Positions 11,939 through 24,425 of a stretch of DNA of 64,000 bases are shown here, piece by piece. Location of the stretch: positions 1 through 64,000 of the forward strand of contig QJNS01000302.1 in NCBI GenBank assembly GCA_004154925.1. The letters run 5' to 3'. The notes below the pieces were generated by a model. The model searched no databases and was not told the origin of the DNA. It worked only from the letters and a program-made list of their open reading frames with translations. Both the position numbers and the translations under genes were made by a program. This stretch comes from Monosporascus cannonballus (Eukaryota; Ascomycota; Sordariomycetes; Xylariales). Within the stretch, counting starts at the first letter, position 1; each line of letters opens with the position of its first letter.

Positions 11939-14626
11939 TGTTACGGCCTTGTTCACCGTGACAGCTCTTATACGGCTATAAGCACTAGGATGATTGCCAC
12001 AATTGCTTACCTCAGCTAGCTCAGGCCTTCCTGGCTCGTTTTCCCAATTTTTTTAAAGTCACTCAAGTACCGCTCTACAACGCTAAATATTAACCAATCA
12101 AATCCCAAACCCCCGTAACAAGCCAGCGAGGCCTAAGTTGTAATTACGTAAAAACGGCTTCGTTTAGTACATTTGCTTTTTTAAAAAAACAAAAATCCGT
12201 AATAACTTAATAATAATACGTTTCTATAGCTATATATATATATACGATTACCTCAACTATGGCTTATTATCAATACTACGATAATCCTGATCAGGACTTA
12301 TTTGCCATTCTTAGATTCCAACGCGTATAACAGCTGCAACCCGAACCCGTCGCGTTATCATCCCCCTTTTTAAAACACGATAAATTCGAATTCTCCCAGT
12401 TTTACCGGGCCACGCCCTTAAAACAAAACATACGTACGCGTATCTTAAATTTCTGGCATTAACATAAAAAAACCAACATAATATTTAAAAATTTCATTCG
12501 TAATTAGGTTTTTTGCGACGATTTAGGCCGAATTACTAATTTGACCATTTAGATTAACCGATTAATTAACGTATTAAAAATAAACGAATACGCGAACGGT
12601 TATTAGCATACGAAAATTAGCAAGAATTTTTAATTTCTGCTAATTAGGACCCCATCATATATAAATACTGTTAAATATAAGAGAGATTAATTATATATAT
12701 ATTAATAACTAATTACAGATACTTTAAAACGCGCATTATACTTTAAGATAATCTAATCCCGAAACATATATATTCCGATCAAAAGGAATCTTTCGTATAT
12801 AGGGTACTAAAGCACCCCCTGCTAACCGACAAATATTATAATACATTATATGAGAAACTTGTAACTTTCACAAAAGGGCCTAAATTTCGCCGCCCGCCGG
12901 AGAAAATATTATTCGAAATTGACGTAATCTATATCACTTTGGACGAAAGTTAACGTTTTATAAAAGCGTTTGCCCCTAATTGGTTTACGCTTTTAAACCA
13001 AGTAATTGCGGATATTTATAATCTTCGTCCTGCTATTAATATAAACAATAATTTTAATAATAAAACGCAAATTATTAAGCTGGACTAGGAAGATATTACT
13101 TAATGGCCCGGATATATTAATTATTAAAAAATTTAAGTATCCTTAATTCGAACGTTAAGCTTTAAGTATAAAGAAAACAATAATATCGATTTCGGAACGA
13201 TTAATATTAAAATGCCGGACCTCCACCTTATAGCCATATCTAGTTAGGCCGTCGATTTAACAAAAACCGTTATATTTCGCGATCTTTTTCTTTATAATAT
13301 TATTAGCAGTTATTATATACGCAAATTAATATATATAAATAAGGAAAATAAAACGTAGGTTGCAGATATTAATATATTTAGACCGGAAATTTTGTTATTT
13401 TAATAATAAATATATTTCGTCAATAACACCTAAACTATATTATCGATCGAAAATAAAATTTAATATAATAATTTAAAATTAATCGTTCGACATATATTTA
13501 AAACCAAAAATAATATGGTTATATTATTCGGCAGTTATATAGTCGAAAATTTTTAAATTAAATATTTTCGTATCCGCGGATATTAAAACAAAAATAAAAT
13601 ATAAAATTATTAATACAGAAATTCGTTATTTTTTTGCTAACTGAATTAATAATACGATCTGGATAATAATTAAATCGATTATTAATAAAAAGGTTAAAAT
13701 AATTAAGGATTTCTCAAAACTTATTTTAACAATGAAAAAAATATTAAGCTTTCCGAAAACCAGATTATATATTATATTAACTTATTTTTTTCCGTAAAAT
13801 ACGGCCTTACCCGCTAAATATGGCGCCTAATATAAGGCGAATAAACAGACGACGCAAAATTTCTATAAGGTTATCGGCCGTACATATAATATTGGCATAT
13901 AGGTTAATTACGTTTATATCGGCAAAAATCGGTAAAGGTATCGGATAAAAAATAAACGTTTTGCTTTAAAAAAATTAAATATTCGAAAGTTTAAGATATT
14001 TACCTTAAACTTTCAAATATATTACCCTTATTTACCTAATTAAAAAATATATTTCGAAGTTTACTATGGACAATTTAAGTCTTATATATCATTATTTTGG
14101 CTTATAGGGTTATATTATTATTGTACTGGCCTAAAAGAGGTAAAATGTTATGGTATATATTAATCGAAATTTTAAGTTATCTTTTTATTATAGCAATCTT
14201 TATTTCGTATAAATTAAAACTATTATTATATTAAAAAATAAACATATTAATTTTTGGTTAAATTATATAAGTTAAAGTATTAAAGGTTTCGTAATAAATA
14301 TATATTACCAAACTTGATATAAATAATTTTTGCGAATTTATATAGGAACGTACCAAACGGAACAAAAAAATCACAATTTGCGATTAGGCCTTATTTTGGA
14401 GGTTTTATTGTTTTTGTAGGTATTATTCTTAGAAGGAGTTTAGCTAATATATTGAACCTCTGACAAATACTTCTTGATCAAAAGCTATAGCTGTGGCTAC
14501 GGCTGCTGCGCCGCAGGCGCAGCCACAATCTCCAAAATGAGGTCTTGATCAAAATGAGGTAAACAATTGCGATCATTCCACCGATCTTTTGCCCTGGTGA
14601 CGTGATGACATGGTGCAGCCATAACA
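11939..14626 (+). mobile_element. second copy of the 124 bp element, split by a nested transposon
   Basis: Starts TGTTACGGCC and ends CAGCCATAACA, flanked by a perfect 5 bp duplication TTTCA at 11934-11938 and 14627-14631. Its first 68 bp and last 64 bp match, in inverse orientation, the compact copy at 10187-10310. The compact copy reads straight through ACAATTGC, where this copy is opened by a 2.5 kb insertion. The host element is therefore the small one and the long interior is a later arrival. Confidence 0.8.
12007..14562 (+). mobile_element. nested DNA transposon, about 2.56 kb, 8 bp target duplication
   Basis: The insertion begins TTACCTCA and ends TGAGGTAA, perfect 8 bp terminal inverted repeats, and is flanked by the 8 bp direct repeat ACAATTGC at 11999-12006 and 14563-14570. 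A degraded reading frame seems to start near 12257 and runs to about 13500 with many stops attributable to RIP; fragments such as NWVFCDDLGRITN and IKLDWEDI can be followed by reading Trp for some stops, but I cannot place the protein in a transposase family. 8 bp duplications occur in hAT, P and KDZ elements. The right subterminal region carries a GC-rich palindrome (14506-14522) and a repeated AAAATGAGGT. Confidence 0.75.
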
Positions 14627-15489
14627 TTTCAAAATACTTATATAATCAATATAATATATTTAATTATTATATTTATTTTTAAACGTTTAGTAATGTAGAA
14701 TTTTTATTAATGTGTAATTCTTTTATTATTTAGTTTTTTTACTAATATATTGTCCTATTTTTCAAATTACGTAATATATATTATGTAATATAATTCGTAA
14801 TATTACATTTTAACGTAAATATAAATATATTTTTAAATAATAATAAAAGTATAATTAGTTATTCTTTACGTTTTATAATTATTATTTGATAAATTTCTGA
14901 ATTATAATAAACTGATATATATTTTTGAATAATTTTTATTTAATAATAGTTTTTAATATACTTAATTAAAAATATTATAATTTGATAACAAATTTATTTT
15001 TTAATAGTAATTACGATATAGTATTTTATAATAATAATATATTTTCAATATTGAGATTTTTATATATAAACTTCAATTTATTTATATTAATTTATAATAT
15101 AATATTTTATAATGTTTTGACAAATTTTTAGATATATTGTAAATATTTCTTTTTACTTTCGAAACGAAATAAAACTTTTATCGAAATAAAATATAATAAA
15201 AATATATTTATACGTCAATGTATATATATTAAATTATATAATTATTTAAAATAATTTTCGATTTAAAATAAACAAATAAGCAATTTAAAACATTTTACGA
15301 ATAATATCAAAAAATAAACTTGATTTTCTTATAATCGATTTTTAAATATTTTTAAAAATATATTATTTATTTTTATTAACAACATACATAATATAAAACT
15401 TTATTTAAAAGCTTTTATAAAATTATTTTTTATATTTAAGTAACTTCATTTTATATCTTTTAAATCAAAAGTATAAATTAGTATTTAAT

Positions 15490-15495
<6 letters not shown>

Positions 15496-15543
<48 letters not shown>
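15496..15543 (+). repeat. (TAA)n microsatellite
   Basis: About sixteen uninterrupted TAA units in the AT-rich block. Confidence 0.95.
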
Positions 15544-17636
15544 GTTATATTTTTTAAATTATTTAATTTCTTAGATAATCAAAATTTCATTGTCTGTTTC
15601 TATTTATATTTATTGTTTCTATCGATTAAATATAAGGTAAATTTTATCAAATTAATTTTTCTTTAAAATAAAATTATATTGCAATATCTAAGTAAAATAA
15701 TATTAAAACTTATTTTTTAATATTTTTTCTTTAAAATACCGAAATACTTAAATTTATATTTAATGTTTTAATACGAATAAGACTTTAATTTTTAGTATTT
15801 ATAATTATATAAACTTTAAATATATGTGTTAAAATATATATTAAACTTATTGCTAATATTTAATATAATATAATTTTAATTTAAAATTTCTGTATTTACT
15901 ATTATATTTAAACCTTTTTAAAACTTTTCAATTTTATTATTTATAATTTTTTATAAGTAATACTTTATAACCTTTTTCGAATTTATTAAATTGTGTATAT
16001 ATTTCTATATCTAATATGTTAAAATATTATATTTATCAGTTTATTTAAAATATTTCGCTTTGTAAATATCCTGATTATTTTTTCTCTTCTTATAACGTTT
16101 ATAATATATAATTTATTTATTTATTTATAGCGTTTTACAATATCGATTAAATATTATTGCATTATATTTTTTCTTTAAAAATATACCTTTCTGTTTTAAA
16201 ATCTTTTTTCTAGATTTATAATAAATATAACTTCAATATAAAATTTTATTAAAACTTTTTTATAAAATATTTTATTTATTAATATAGCATTTTAAAATAA
16301 ATATTTAAAAATATTAATAATATTATTTATTTATTTTATTTATGTCGACTTAATCAATCAAATTATATTTTTTATAAATACGTATAATGGATTAATAAAT
16401 ACATTAGTTTATTTAATATATATAATATATACTTTATTATATTAATTTAAAATTTTGAAGTAAAAACCTTTGATTTATTTTAAAAACCTTGTTTATTTTT
16501 TAAACGATATTTTATTATATTGTTATATCTTATGTTAAGATCTTTTGTAATAATAATCGTTATTTGTAATATATTTCAATTAAATTAATGTATTATTTAT
16601 TCTTAATAAATTAAGCCTTGAAAGTTAATTGTTTATTTTCTAAAAAAAAGTTTAATTATCTTATTATTTAAAGTTTTATAAACTATATTAAATTATCTTA
16701 TTTTATACTAATTATAATATGTAATTTTGTCTTTATTTAACGTTAAATCGTTTTAAATATTTTGAATTTTAATATTATCTTATACAATATAAAATATATA
16801 TTTATTTTTAATTAAGTAATTTAATTTACAATTTTATATATTAGCTTTTCGATATAATATTTATACATCTTATTATAAGAACCAATAATTTTGGTAATAT
16901 GTTAATTTAATATTGCGGTTTTTATAAACTTAATAAGTTTATTTTTAATATTTATTTTAACTTTGTTTTTAAAATATATCGATTAAACTTTTATTTTTAT
17001 TCATTTTTCAAGTTTTAAAACTAAATTGTTAATACATTTTTGAATAATTGTATATAATTTAAAAAAAGTATTATATCGAAAGCTATATTTATAAATTCGT
17101 TTAAAGTTTAAACACGAGAATATATAAGGTTTAAAAGATTTTAATGTTTTTTTAATACAAAAATAGAATATGTTTAAATTTTAGATTTATTGTGATTTAT
17201 ATTATAAATTATTAAATCTAATTTTCGAAATTTTACTATTTATATAAAAGTATTAAGTTTTAAAAAATATTATTTAATATTTTATAATATTACTAAATAA
17301 ATACATATAAGATATAGTAATAAAATATTTATTTTATTATTAAATTTAAATTATTCAAATTTATATTGGTAAAACCTTTATAAATAATTAAATAATTAAA
17401 TATTTTATATATATTTTCTAATGTATTTGTATTTTTATTTGGTCTTTTAGTTATATCTTCATATATTAGTAATAAATTTAAAATTTAGTTTATTATTTTC
17501 TTATTTATAATTTAATATTTTTAAGTTTATTAATTAGAATTACTTTTCAAAATAGCAGTTTTCAAATTTATAATAATATAATTTAAAGCCTTTTTAATAT
17601 TAAAGCTAAAATAAATTTAATATAGTGAAAGCTAAA

Positions 17637-17693
17637 TAATGTTAAACTCTTTAAGTATTATATATCTTTTTATTTAATAACGTTTTTATTATT
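17637..17693 (+). repeat. direct repeat of about 57 bp, left copy
   Basis: Starts AATGTTAA and contains AATAACGTTTTTATTATT. The partner copy lies at 19366-19422. Together they bracket a 1.67 kb segment containing the LTR-like repeats and the less mutated island, so they may be ends of one inserted unit or of its LTRs. Confidence 0.6.
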
Positions 17694-17699
17694 GTAATA

Positions 17700-18015
17700 G
17701 CTTAGCGATTTAACCAACTATTAAATCTAAGTCGTACGAGTTTATATTAGCAGGAGTATTATAGGACTATAGAGTAATAAAGTAACTTAGTTATGTTGCG
17801 CGATATTAAAAATATATAACAAATTATTGATATTAATAAGTAGTACAAGTTAGAGCTATCTAAATTATAGAAATAATAAATGTATATATCTTTTTATAAA
17901 TCTCGTTAAATCTTTTGAATTATTTCGGATCCATATTACCTGGTTTTAATCTACTTAAATTCTATTTTAGTCGTTTCGCGACTGTTTCTAAAACTCCTTC
18001 TAATTGGGTCATAAT
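17700..18015 (+). repeat. LTR-like dispersed repeat, longest copy
   Basis: Its left part (17700-17890) matches 10355-10540 and its right part (17790-18015) matches 18485-18812. The right end contains TCGTTTCGCGACTGTTTC, shared in slightly different form with the 18.5 kb copy. It is heavily C-to-T mutated. LTR identity is inferred from repetition and context, not from coding sequence. Confidence 0.6.
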
Positions 18016-18484
18016 ACGATTTTCCCTTTCCCCAAATCTTGCTCTTAAGATTATTTGGGTAAATTTTTTCTTTATTCGTTATTATATTTAGTCGAATTGC
18101 TAAAAATCGTAAACGCATTAATTAAAAGGAAAAACACGAAACTTTAACTCGTTTCGTTTTTAATTCCGATTTTAAAATTATGCTTTATATATCTTATTTT
18201 TGTCCTAGTAATTTATGTACTATGTCGAATAATATAATATTTTATTAATAATATATATTAAAGAAACAATATTACGATAATTTCGGCGTTTTTCTTTATT
18301 TTTCAATAATATTAATAAAAAAATATAACGTTTAAAAAAAGAAAGATTTTCCGCCCGTTAAGATTTACGTAATATTCGTTAGAAATTATGAATAATTTTT
18401 CGTCGTTTAAATAAGACGTTGTTTCATTTAAAGCGTTTTCGAATTTAGCAGGATTTCTTTCGTAAAAAAGAGTAGAAATAGTAA

Positions 18485-18812
18485 TTACGTTTCGTAATAT
18501 TAAAAATATATATTAAATTATTAGTAGTAATAAGTATTATCAGCTAAGGTTATTTAAATTATGAAAATAATAGACCTATATACCTCTTTGTAGGTCTCGG
18601 TAAATTCTTTGAATTATTTCGGATTTATATCGAATAATTATATAGATCTCGTTAAATCTCTTAGACTATTTCGGATCTATACCGCATAACCGCATAGATC
18701 TCGTTGGATCTCTTGGATTACTTCGAATCTATGTCACGTGGTTTTAACCTACTTGAGTTCTGTTTTGGTCGCTTCGCGACTGTTTTCGAAACCGCTCTCA
18801 GTTGGATTATAA
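18485..18812 (+). repeat. LTR-like dispersed repeat, copy with internal tandem expansion
   Basis: Matches 17790-18015 but is about 100 bp longer because a unit of about 52 bp (GATCTCGTTAAATCTCTT...TTTCGGATCTAT) is present three times between roughly 18585 and 18740 instead of once. It ends GGATTATAACA, the TAACA expected at an LTR-type terminus. Confidence 0.6.
18585..18740 (+). repeat. minisatellite, about 52 bp x 3
   Basis: Three diverged units, each with a core of ATAGATCTCG, an AAATC/GGATC box and a TTTCGGATCTAT/TTCGAATCTAT box. The corresponding place at 17880-17935 has one unit. Confidence 0.7.
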
Positions 18813-19365
18813 CAATTAATTTTTTTAAAAAAAATTGTGTTTTTATTATTAAAATTCTACATATTATATAATAGCATCTTTTGCTTAAAAATTTACGTTT
18901 CTGCGTACGGTTTCTTAATTTCATATTTTCAATTCCACGATTCGTCGCCTACTCGTTATCTTGACAATTCGAAGCTAAATCTTTCTCAACGGTCATTCTG
19001 CCCGGCAACGGTTCGAGGCTTAGCTGTCTCTTGCTGTCAACGAACCAACGATAGCGCTCTTCTATTCGCCTTGGTCAGAAATCTTGACCGTCGTCAATGT
19101 GGCTGCTCGACGACACGTCGATTCGAATCCATAACGACTTTCGCCGTAACCGTCACCTTTGCGGTACCTTAACCGACGAACCACCAATTTTTACGCCGAT
19201 CGTCACTTTCGGCTATATGGGCTACATATCTTGGGATGAAATCTTAGCCTTCGAGCTGTATATTTATTTAAGACGTTTCCTTTATCGACGGTATCTTGGG
19301 TGATAACGACGAGAGCATCGTTTTGTTTCTTATACGGAGAGGCAGACGATAGAGCAGGAACTGGA
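18813..19365. other. less mutated island in the AT-rich block
   Basis: GC content rises to near-genic levels from about 18930 to 19365, with TpG and CpA present. Open frames of about 110 aa exist on the plus strand but show no family resemblance, so I do not call a gene. It lies between the LTR-like repeat and the second 57 bp direct repeat and may be non-coding interior of that element. Confidence 0.45.
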
Positions 19366-19422
19366 TAATGTTAAGACTTTTAGATACTAGATATCTTTTT
19401 AATTAATAACGTTTTTATTATT
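19366..19422 (+). repeat. direct repeat of about 57 bp, right copy
   Basis: Partner of 17637-17693, same order of blocks with scattered substitutions. Confidence 0.6.
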
Positions 19423-22409
19423 TTTTAAAAAAAGTATTAAGCCTAAATTAATAAACTTTACGTATCAAAACTTATATAAAATTAATTATATTAAAAGTAT
19501 TTTAATTAAATATTAATGTATATATTTATAATATAATTTTCGTATTAAAAGATTTTAAATATTATAAAATATAATTAATTAATATCATTATATAAATGTT
19601 TAAAATATTATTATTAATATAAATCTATATAATTAACGTTTAAGAATTAAGTAAACTCTTTTACTGTTATATATTGTATATTTGTATTTAAGAATATTAT
19701 TAAACTTTAATCTATTTCTTCTTTTAGAACAATAATTTTAATATTGAATTTACGATGACAGTATAATATTAAAAGAAAATAAATAATTTGAATATTATAT
19801 TTAATAAATTATAATATTAAAAAGAATTACATTATTATAATGTAATATTTCGAAATAAAAAAATTAAAAAATTATTTAAAACATTTTAACTTAAATATAA
19901 ATTTATTTTAAGCACTAAATGGTATATAAAACATCTGATTAAACTTTTGCCGTAATAATCTTTTTTACGAAAAAAAAACTTTTAATTCATTAGAATCTAT
20001 AATAAGAAATTCGTTTAAAAGCATTAAGACCTATTAGTAGAAAATTATTTATAATAATTTTTCGATTATGTTAATTTCCAAAATAAATTAAATATTAACT
20101 TTAAAGATTTTGATAAAAACCGTATTATTATATAACAAATCTTAAAATTACTATAAAAAAGTCGTTTCGAAATACGCGGTTATATTTAGAAATTTTACAA
20201 TTAAAATATATTAAACCGATAACAAAAATAACAATTCAAGTCATACATTATATAACAGATTTAAAAACCAAATAAAAACACAGTTATAAACTATTTCGTT
20301 TAGTTTTATTAACTAATTATATTTCTACAATTAATGAAAATTATAACGAAAAATATGATTACTGTAAAAAAAGCAATATATGGTAACATAAAACCGTAAT
20401 CGAGCTAGTTAACGTAAACGTCGAAATATATCTATTACTTTATATAGCGAAATATTAAAACTTACAAAACATGATATTACTTAAAAAATCAAATTAAATG
20501 CTGTAATTGTAATAAAATATAATATACAGCTTTTGAATATAGAATATTTAAAAACATTACCAAAATAACTAAATATTAACATTTGAAAGATAATTAAAAA
20601 AAATAAAACCGATAATAAAATTATTAATATAATTTAATTCGAAGTTTATTAGCAATTACGTATATAAGCCTGCTAAGCCGACACTAGTCGAGATATAGTA
20701 TGCTTATAAAGATTTAGCAGTCGGCTTTAAAGTAAAGCTCTATAGGACTAAGATATAATCTATCTTAACTGTAAAACCATAGATCAGTTATCGTATCCGA
20801 AGATATTAGATATAATATCTATTATGTAAATTATATTATGTAATAGGTTTTTATATATTTTATGCGATTAGAAAAATATAGCTTAAATTTAAATATACTT
20901 AATATTAAGATAGTATAATAACAAAATTTTTATTTAAAAATAAAAAAGTTAAAACATTAGCGTAAAAGATAGTTCGAAGCTAATAAAACGTCTTGTAAAG
21001 GTGATTATAAAAGTTTTAAAGTTGAATAAAAAATATACACTTTAAAATATTTAATTAATATGGTAAATTATATATTATTTAATATAACTAAACGGAATTT
21101 TCGATATATATTAATTGAAACCAATTTTTCAATTAATATATATTACGTATATAGAAAAATAATTTCTTTAATTAGATTACTAATAATTAACTTAAAAATC
21201 GATAATATTAAAATTTTCACTTAATTATTTTACAAAACAAAATAAATAAGCGAATAAATTTATAAAACTGGTTAAAAAGCGAGATCGATAAAAAGCTCAT
21301 TTTGATTTGTTCAGTTAATAGAATTTACAAATTACAGAGAAATTAATCAAATATACAGTAAAAAACTATTATTTAAAACGTATTATTAAATTTTATTCTT
21401 AATTAACGTTTATTATAAGTCTAAAAAACAAAAGATGTTATTAAAATAAAAATTTAAATTTTATGCGAAGCTTATAAAAAGATCATACAAACTTGACATA
21501 ATAAAGCGCATTATAGCATATAAAAATTAAGTATTTAATAAAATTAGTAACTGTAATAAAATAATGAAAATAACTGCTTTAACTTAAAGCCTTAATACGA
21601 TGACAAAAAAACAATAGATAAAATAACTAAGCGTATTTTAAAAAGAAATACAAAAACGATTGGAAAAATATACATAATTTATTTTAACTTATTAATAATT
21701 ATATTTTGAATTTTTTAAAATATTGTTATAATTTATTATATTTATTTAATTTTTAATACAATTAATTACAACTATATAAATTTCAATAAACTTTTAAATA
21801 TAAAGTTAAGCAAATTTATAAGTCTAGCGAAGGTTTATATATTTCTATCGTTATTAATATTAATTATTTTAGTATTAGAACGATTTTTATAAAATCTATT
21901 TTAATATAATTTAATTCTTTCACTTTTTACGTATTAAACCAATATTTTTACTTCAGTTAATAATTTGTGTTTACTAAATTTTAAAAACTCTTTTAAACCT
22001 ATTTAGCATATATTTCTTTTATTTTAAAAATGACACGATTAATGAAGTAATATATACTAAATATATCAGAATATTTTCGGTATATATATTTTATTATAAT
22101 TTTAAAAATTATTAATACGTTTATAAATTTTATTAATATAATTAAATACTTGAATAATCTAGAGTTTGTTTTAAAATAAATTTATATTTTTATTTTTAGG
22201 TTTAAAAAGATATTACTTATTTTTAAAGTTGAAGGCTATAAATCTTTAAGTTTTGTAAAAGCGATTTTCTGTTAGTAATTAAAAACAATAGTATTTAATT
22301 TTAATCATAATATCGCTTAATTAACGATAAGCGCTTGTAAGTCGTAATTTTTCTTTTTGTTAAGTGCGAAAAATGTAGAATATTTTGCAAATAACTTTAA
22401 GAGTCGAAT

Positions 22410-22560
22410 TTATATTACAACACTAGCAAAGCGGCTGTTCTAAGCCGCCGTTTTGCTATATATACGCAAGTATTACGCGCTTGCTAGATAAATTCATTTT
22501 TTCTTCTTTGCACAATTACAGAATATCTTCCAGAACCTAAGAGACGTTCAGCGCCGTGAC
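22410..22560 (+). repeat. less mutated, probably retroelement-derived fragment with hairpin
   Basis: An island of near-normal composition. It holds the stem AGCAAAGCGGC (22425-22435) pairing with GCCGC and TTTGCT (22444-22457), a TATATATA box just downstream, and the terminus-like CAGCGCCGTGACA. The layout resembles the promoter half of a fungal LTR, but no partner copy is present in the window. Confidence 0.4.
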
Positions 22561-24201
22561 AATTTATTTTTATAATAGATTTTTAAATACTTTTTTAAAA
22601 ATACGCAATTCGTTTTTATTAAAATTATAAATAAAGTAAAACTTAATAAACGAATTTTTTAAAAAACTATTTTTTAAATTTATTAGTTTTGTTTTAATAA
22701 TCTTATAGTAATTCTTTTCTTTAAAATAGATATATATTTATTATATTATAATAATAAATATATTAAAATATACATGTTTCGAATTATTAGTATAAAATAT
22801 TATTTGTAAACTTTAATTTCGTTTTTTAAGTTATTTAATGTATTTTATATCTATATTCGTTATTCGTTTCGATTAAATATTAAAATTTGATTTTTTATTT
22901 GCATTTCTTAATAAAATGCAAAATAATATTTATTTAATTAATTCTCTAATCAACTAAAAAGTTATATTAATATCACTATAACTTGTTTAAAAGTATATTA
23001 TAATTTCCTAATAATACAGTATTGTAATTAATTATTTGATATTGTTCTTAAATAAAAGTTTTCAAATAAATAATTTCGCAATATGTTTTTACAATATACT
23101 AATGCGATTTATTTTGTAAATTTAAAATAATAAAATTATTAATAACTTTTCTTAGTACGTTTAAAACTTTTTTAAACCTTTTTAAAATCTTTCAGATTTG
23201 ATTATATTATAATATAAATATTTTCTTATTTAATATTTTTATTACATTTTACAGCATTTATATCTTTTTTTTAAAATTTCGACTAAATGCTTAAATTTTG
23301 TTTCTTAATATATTCCTTATTTTTCGATTTTAAAATATATATTCGTTAGAACTATAACGAATAATAATTTTTTAAAACTATTTTTTACTATTCTTTAAGT
23401 TAATTCCTTTTTATTTTATAAATATATTAATTATAAAAATACAAAAGGTCTTTGTAGAATTAGTATCTTTTTAATTGATTATATCAAGATATTTACTTAT
23501 TCATTTTATTTTGTAATATAGTTTTTCGAAACTTTTATTATTCTTATTTGTTAAGTTTTATTTTTAAGTTAATTAAAAAATAGACTTTTTTCTAATATAT
23601 TTATATAATAATAAGATAAATATTGTTTTTAATATAAAAAATAATATATAATTTATTACATTAATTAAAGTTTTAAAATAAACAAGTTTTATTAAATTTT
23701 GATGTTTTTATATTTATTTTTATATAATATTTTAGTAATGTTATAATATCTTTTATGTTAAATGTTTAATTTCTATCACACTATATGGAATTCTTTATTA
23801 TAATAATTATTAAAATTCGTATATTTAAATTATAATTATAACTTGAGCATTTTTTACTATTTTTAATCTTTTTAATTATTTGTTTTTAAATATCTAATAG
23901 TTTAAAGTTTTATACGATATTCTTTATATTTAACTTATTTAATTTAAGTTTAACTTTTTTAAATAATATTAAATTTAATACAATTTAATATTTTCTTTCT
24001 TAAAATCATAAATATATTTTGTCATTTTGAATTAATTTGATAATTTCTGTATTTTATAATATTCTTTCTTTTTTTCTGATATTTATATTTTCTATTATTA
24101 ATTTTAATAATTTTTATTAAACGTTATTAAGGGAAATAATTTAGTAAATTATATTTTATATTGTTTTTAAATTTCTTTATTATTAATGTGTTATAATTTA
24201 A

Positions 24202-24407
24202 TGTAAGATAATGGACAGCTGTAAGCTGGATAAGATAATCTCCGACCAGTCGTAAAGCAGATTCCAAAAAGTAAATGTATTAGGTTATTTCCATCTGGCG
24301 TTTCTCACTAGCTGCCAGATAGTAGATTTATATTAGTAAGTGGGTCGGTGGCTGATCGGTGGCTGGTTGGTTACCAGCCTTATCTTTATAAGGGCTATAT
24401 TTTTACA
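24202..24407 (-). repeat. 3' LTR of the gypsy element
   Basis: 206 bp, ends TGTAA and TTACA intact. Much closer to normal composition than the element interior. Confidence 0.92.
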
Positions 24408-24409
24408 AT

Positions 24410-24425
24410 TATTCCCCTTTTTTAA
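24410..24425 (-). other. polypurine tract
   Basis: On the minus strand, an A run followed by GGGGAAT directly precedes the 3' LTR, the expected plus-strand priming site of the retrotransposon. Confidence 0.7.

Noticed and set aside
15496..15543. Short regular repeats considered as a CRISPR-like array or telomere
   Set aside because: Plain trinucleotide microsatellite in a eukaryotic genome; no TTAGGG arrays were seen either.
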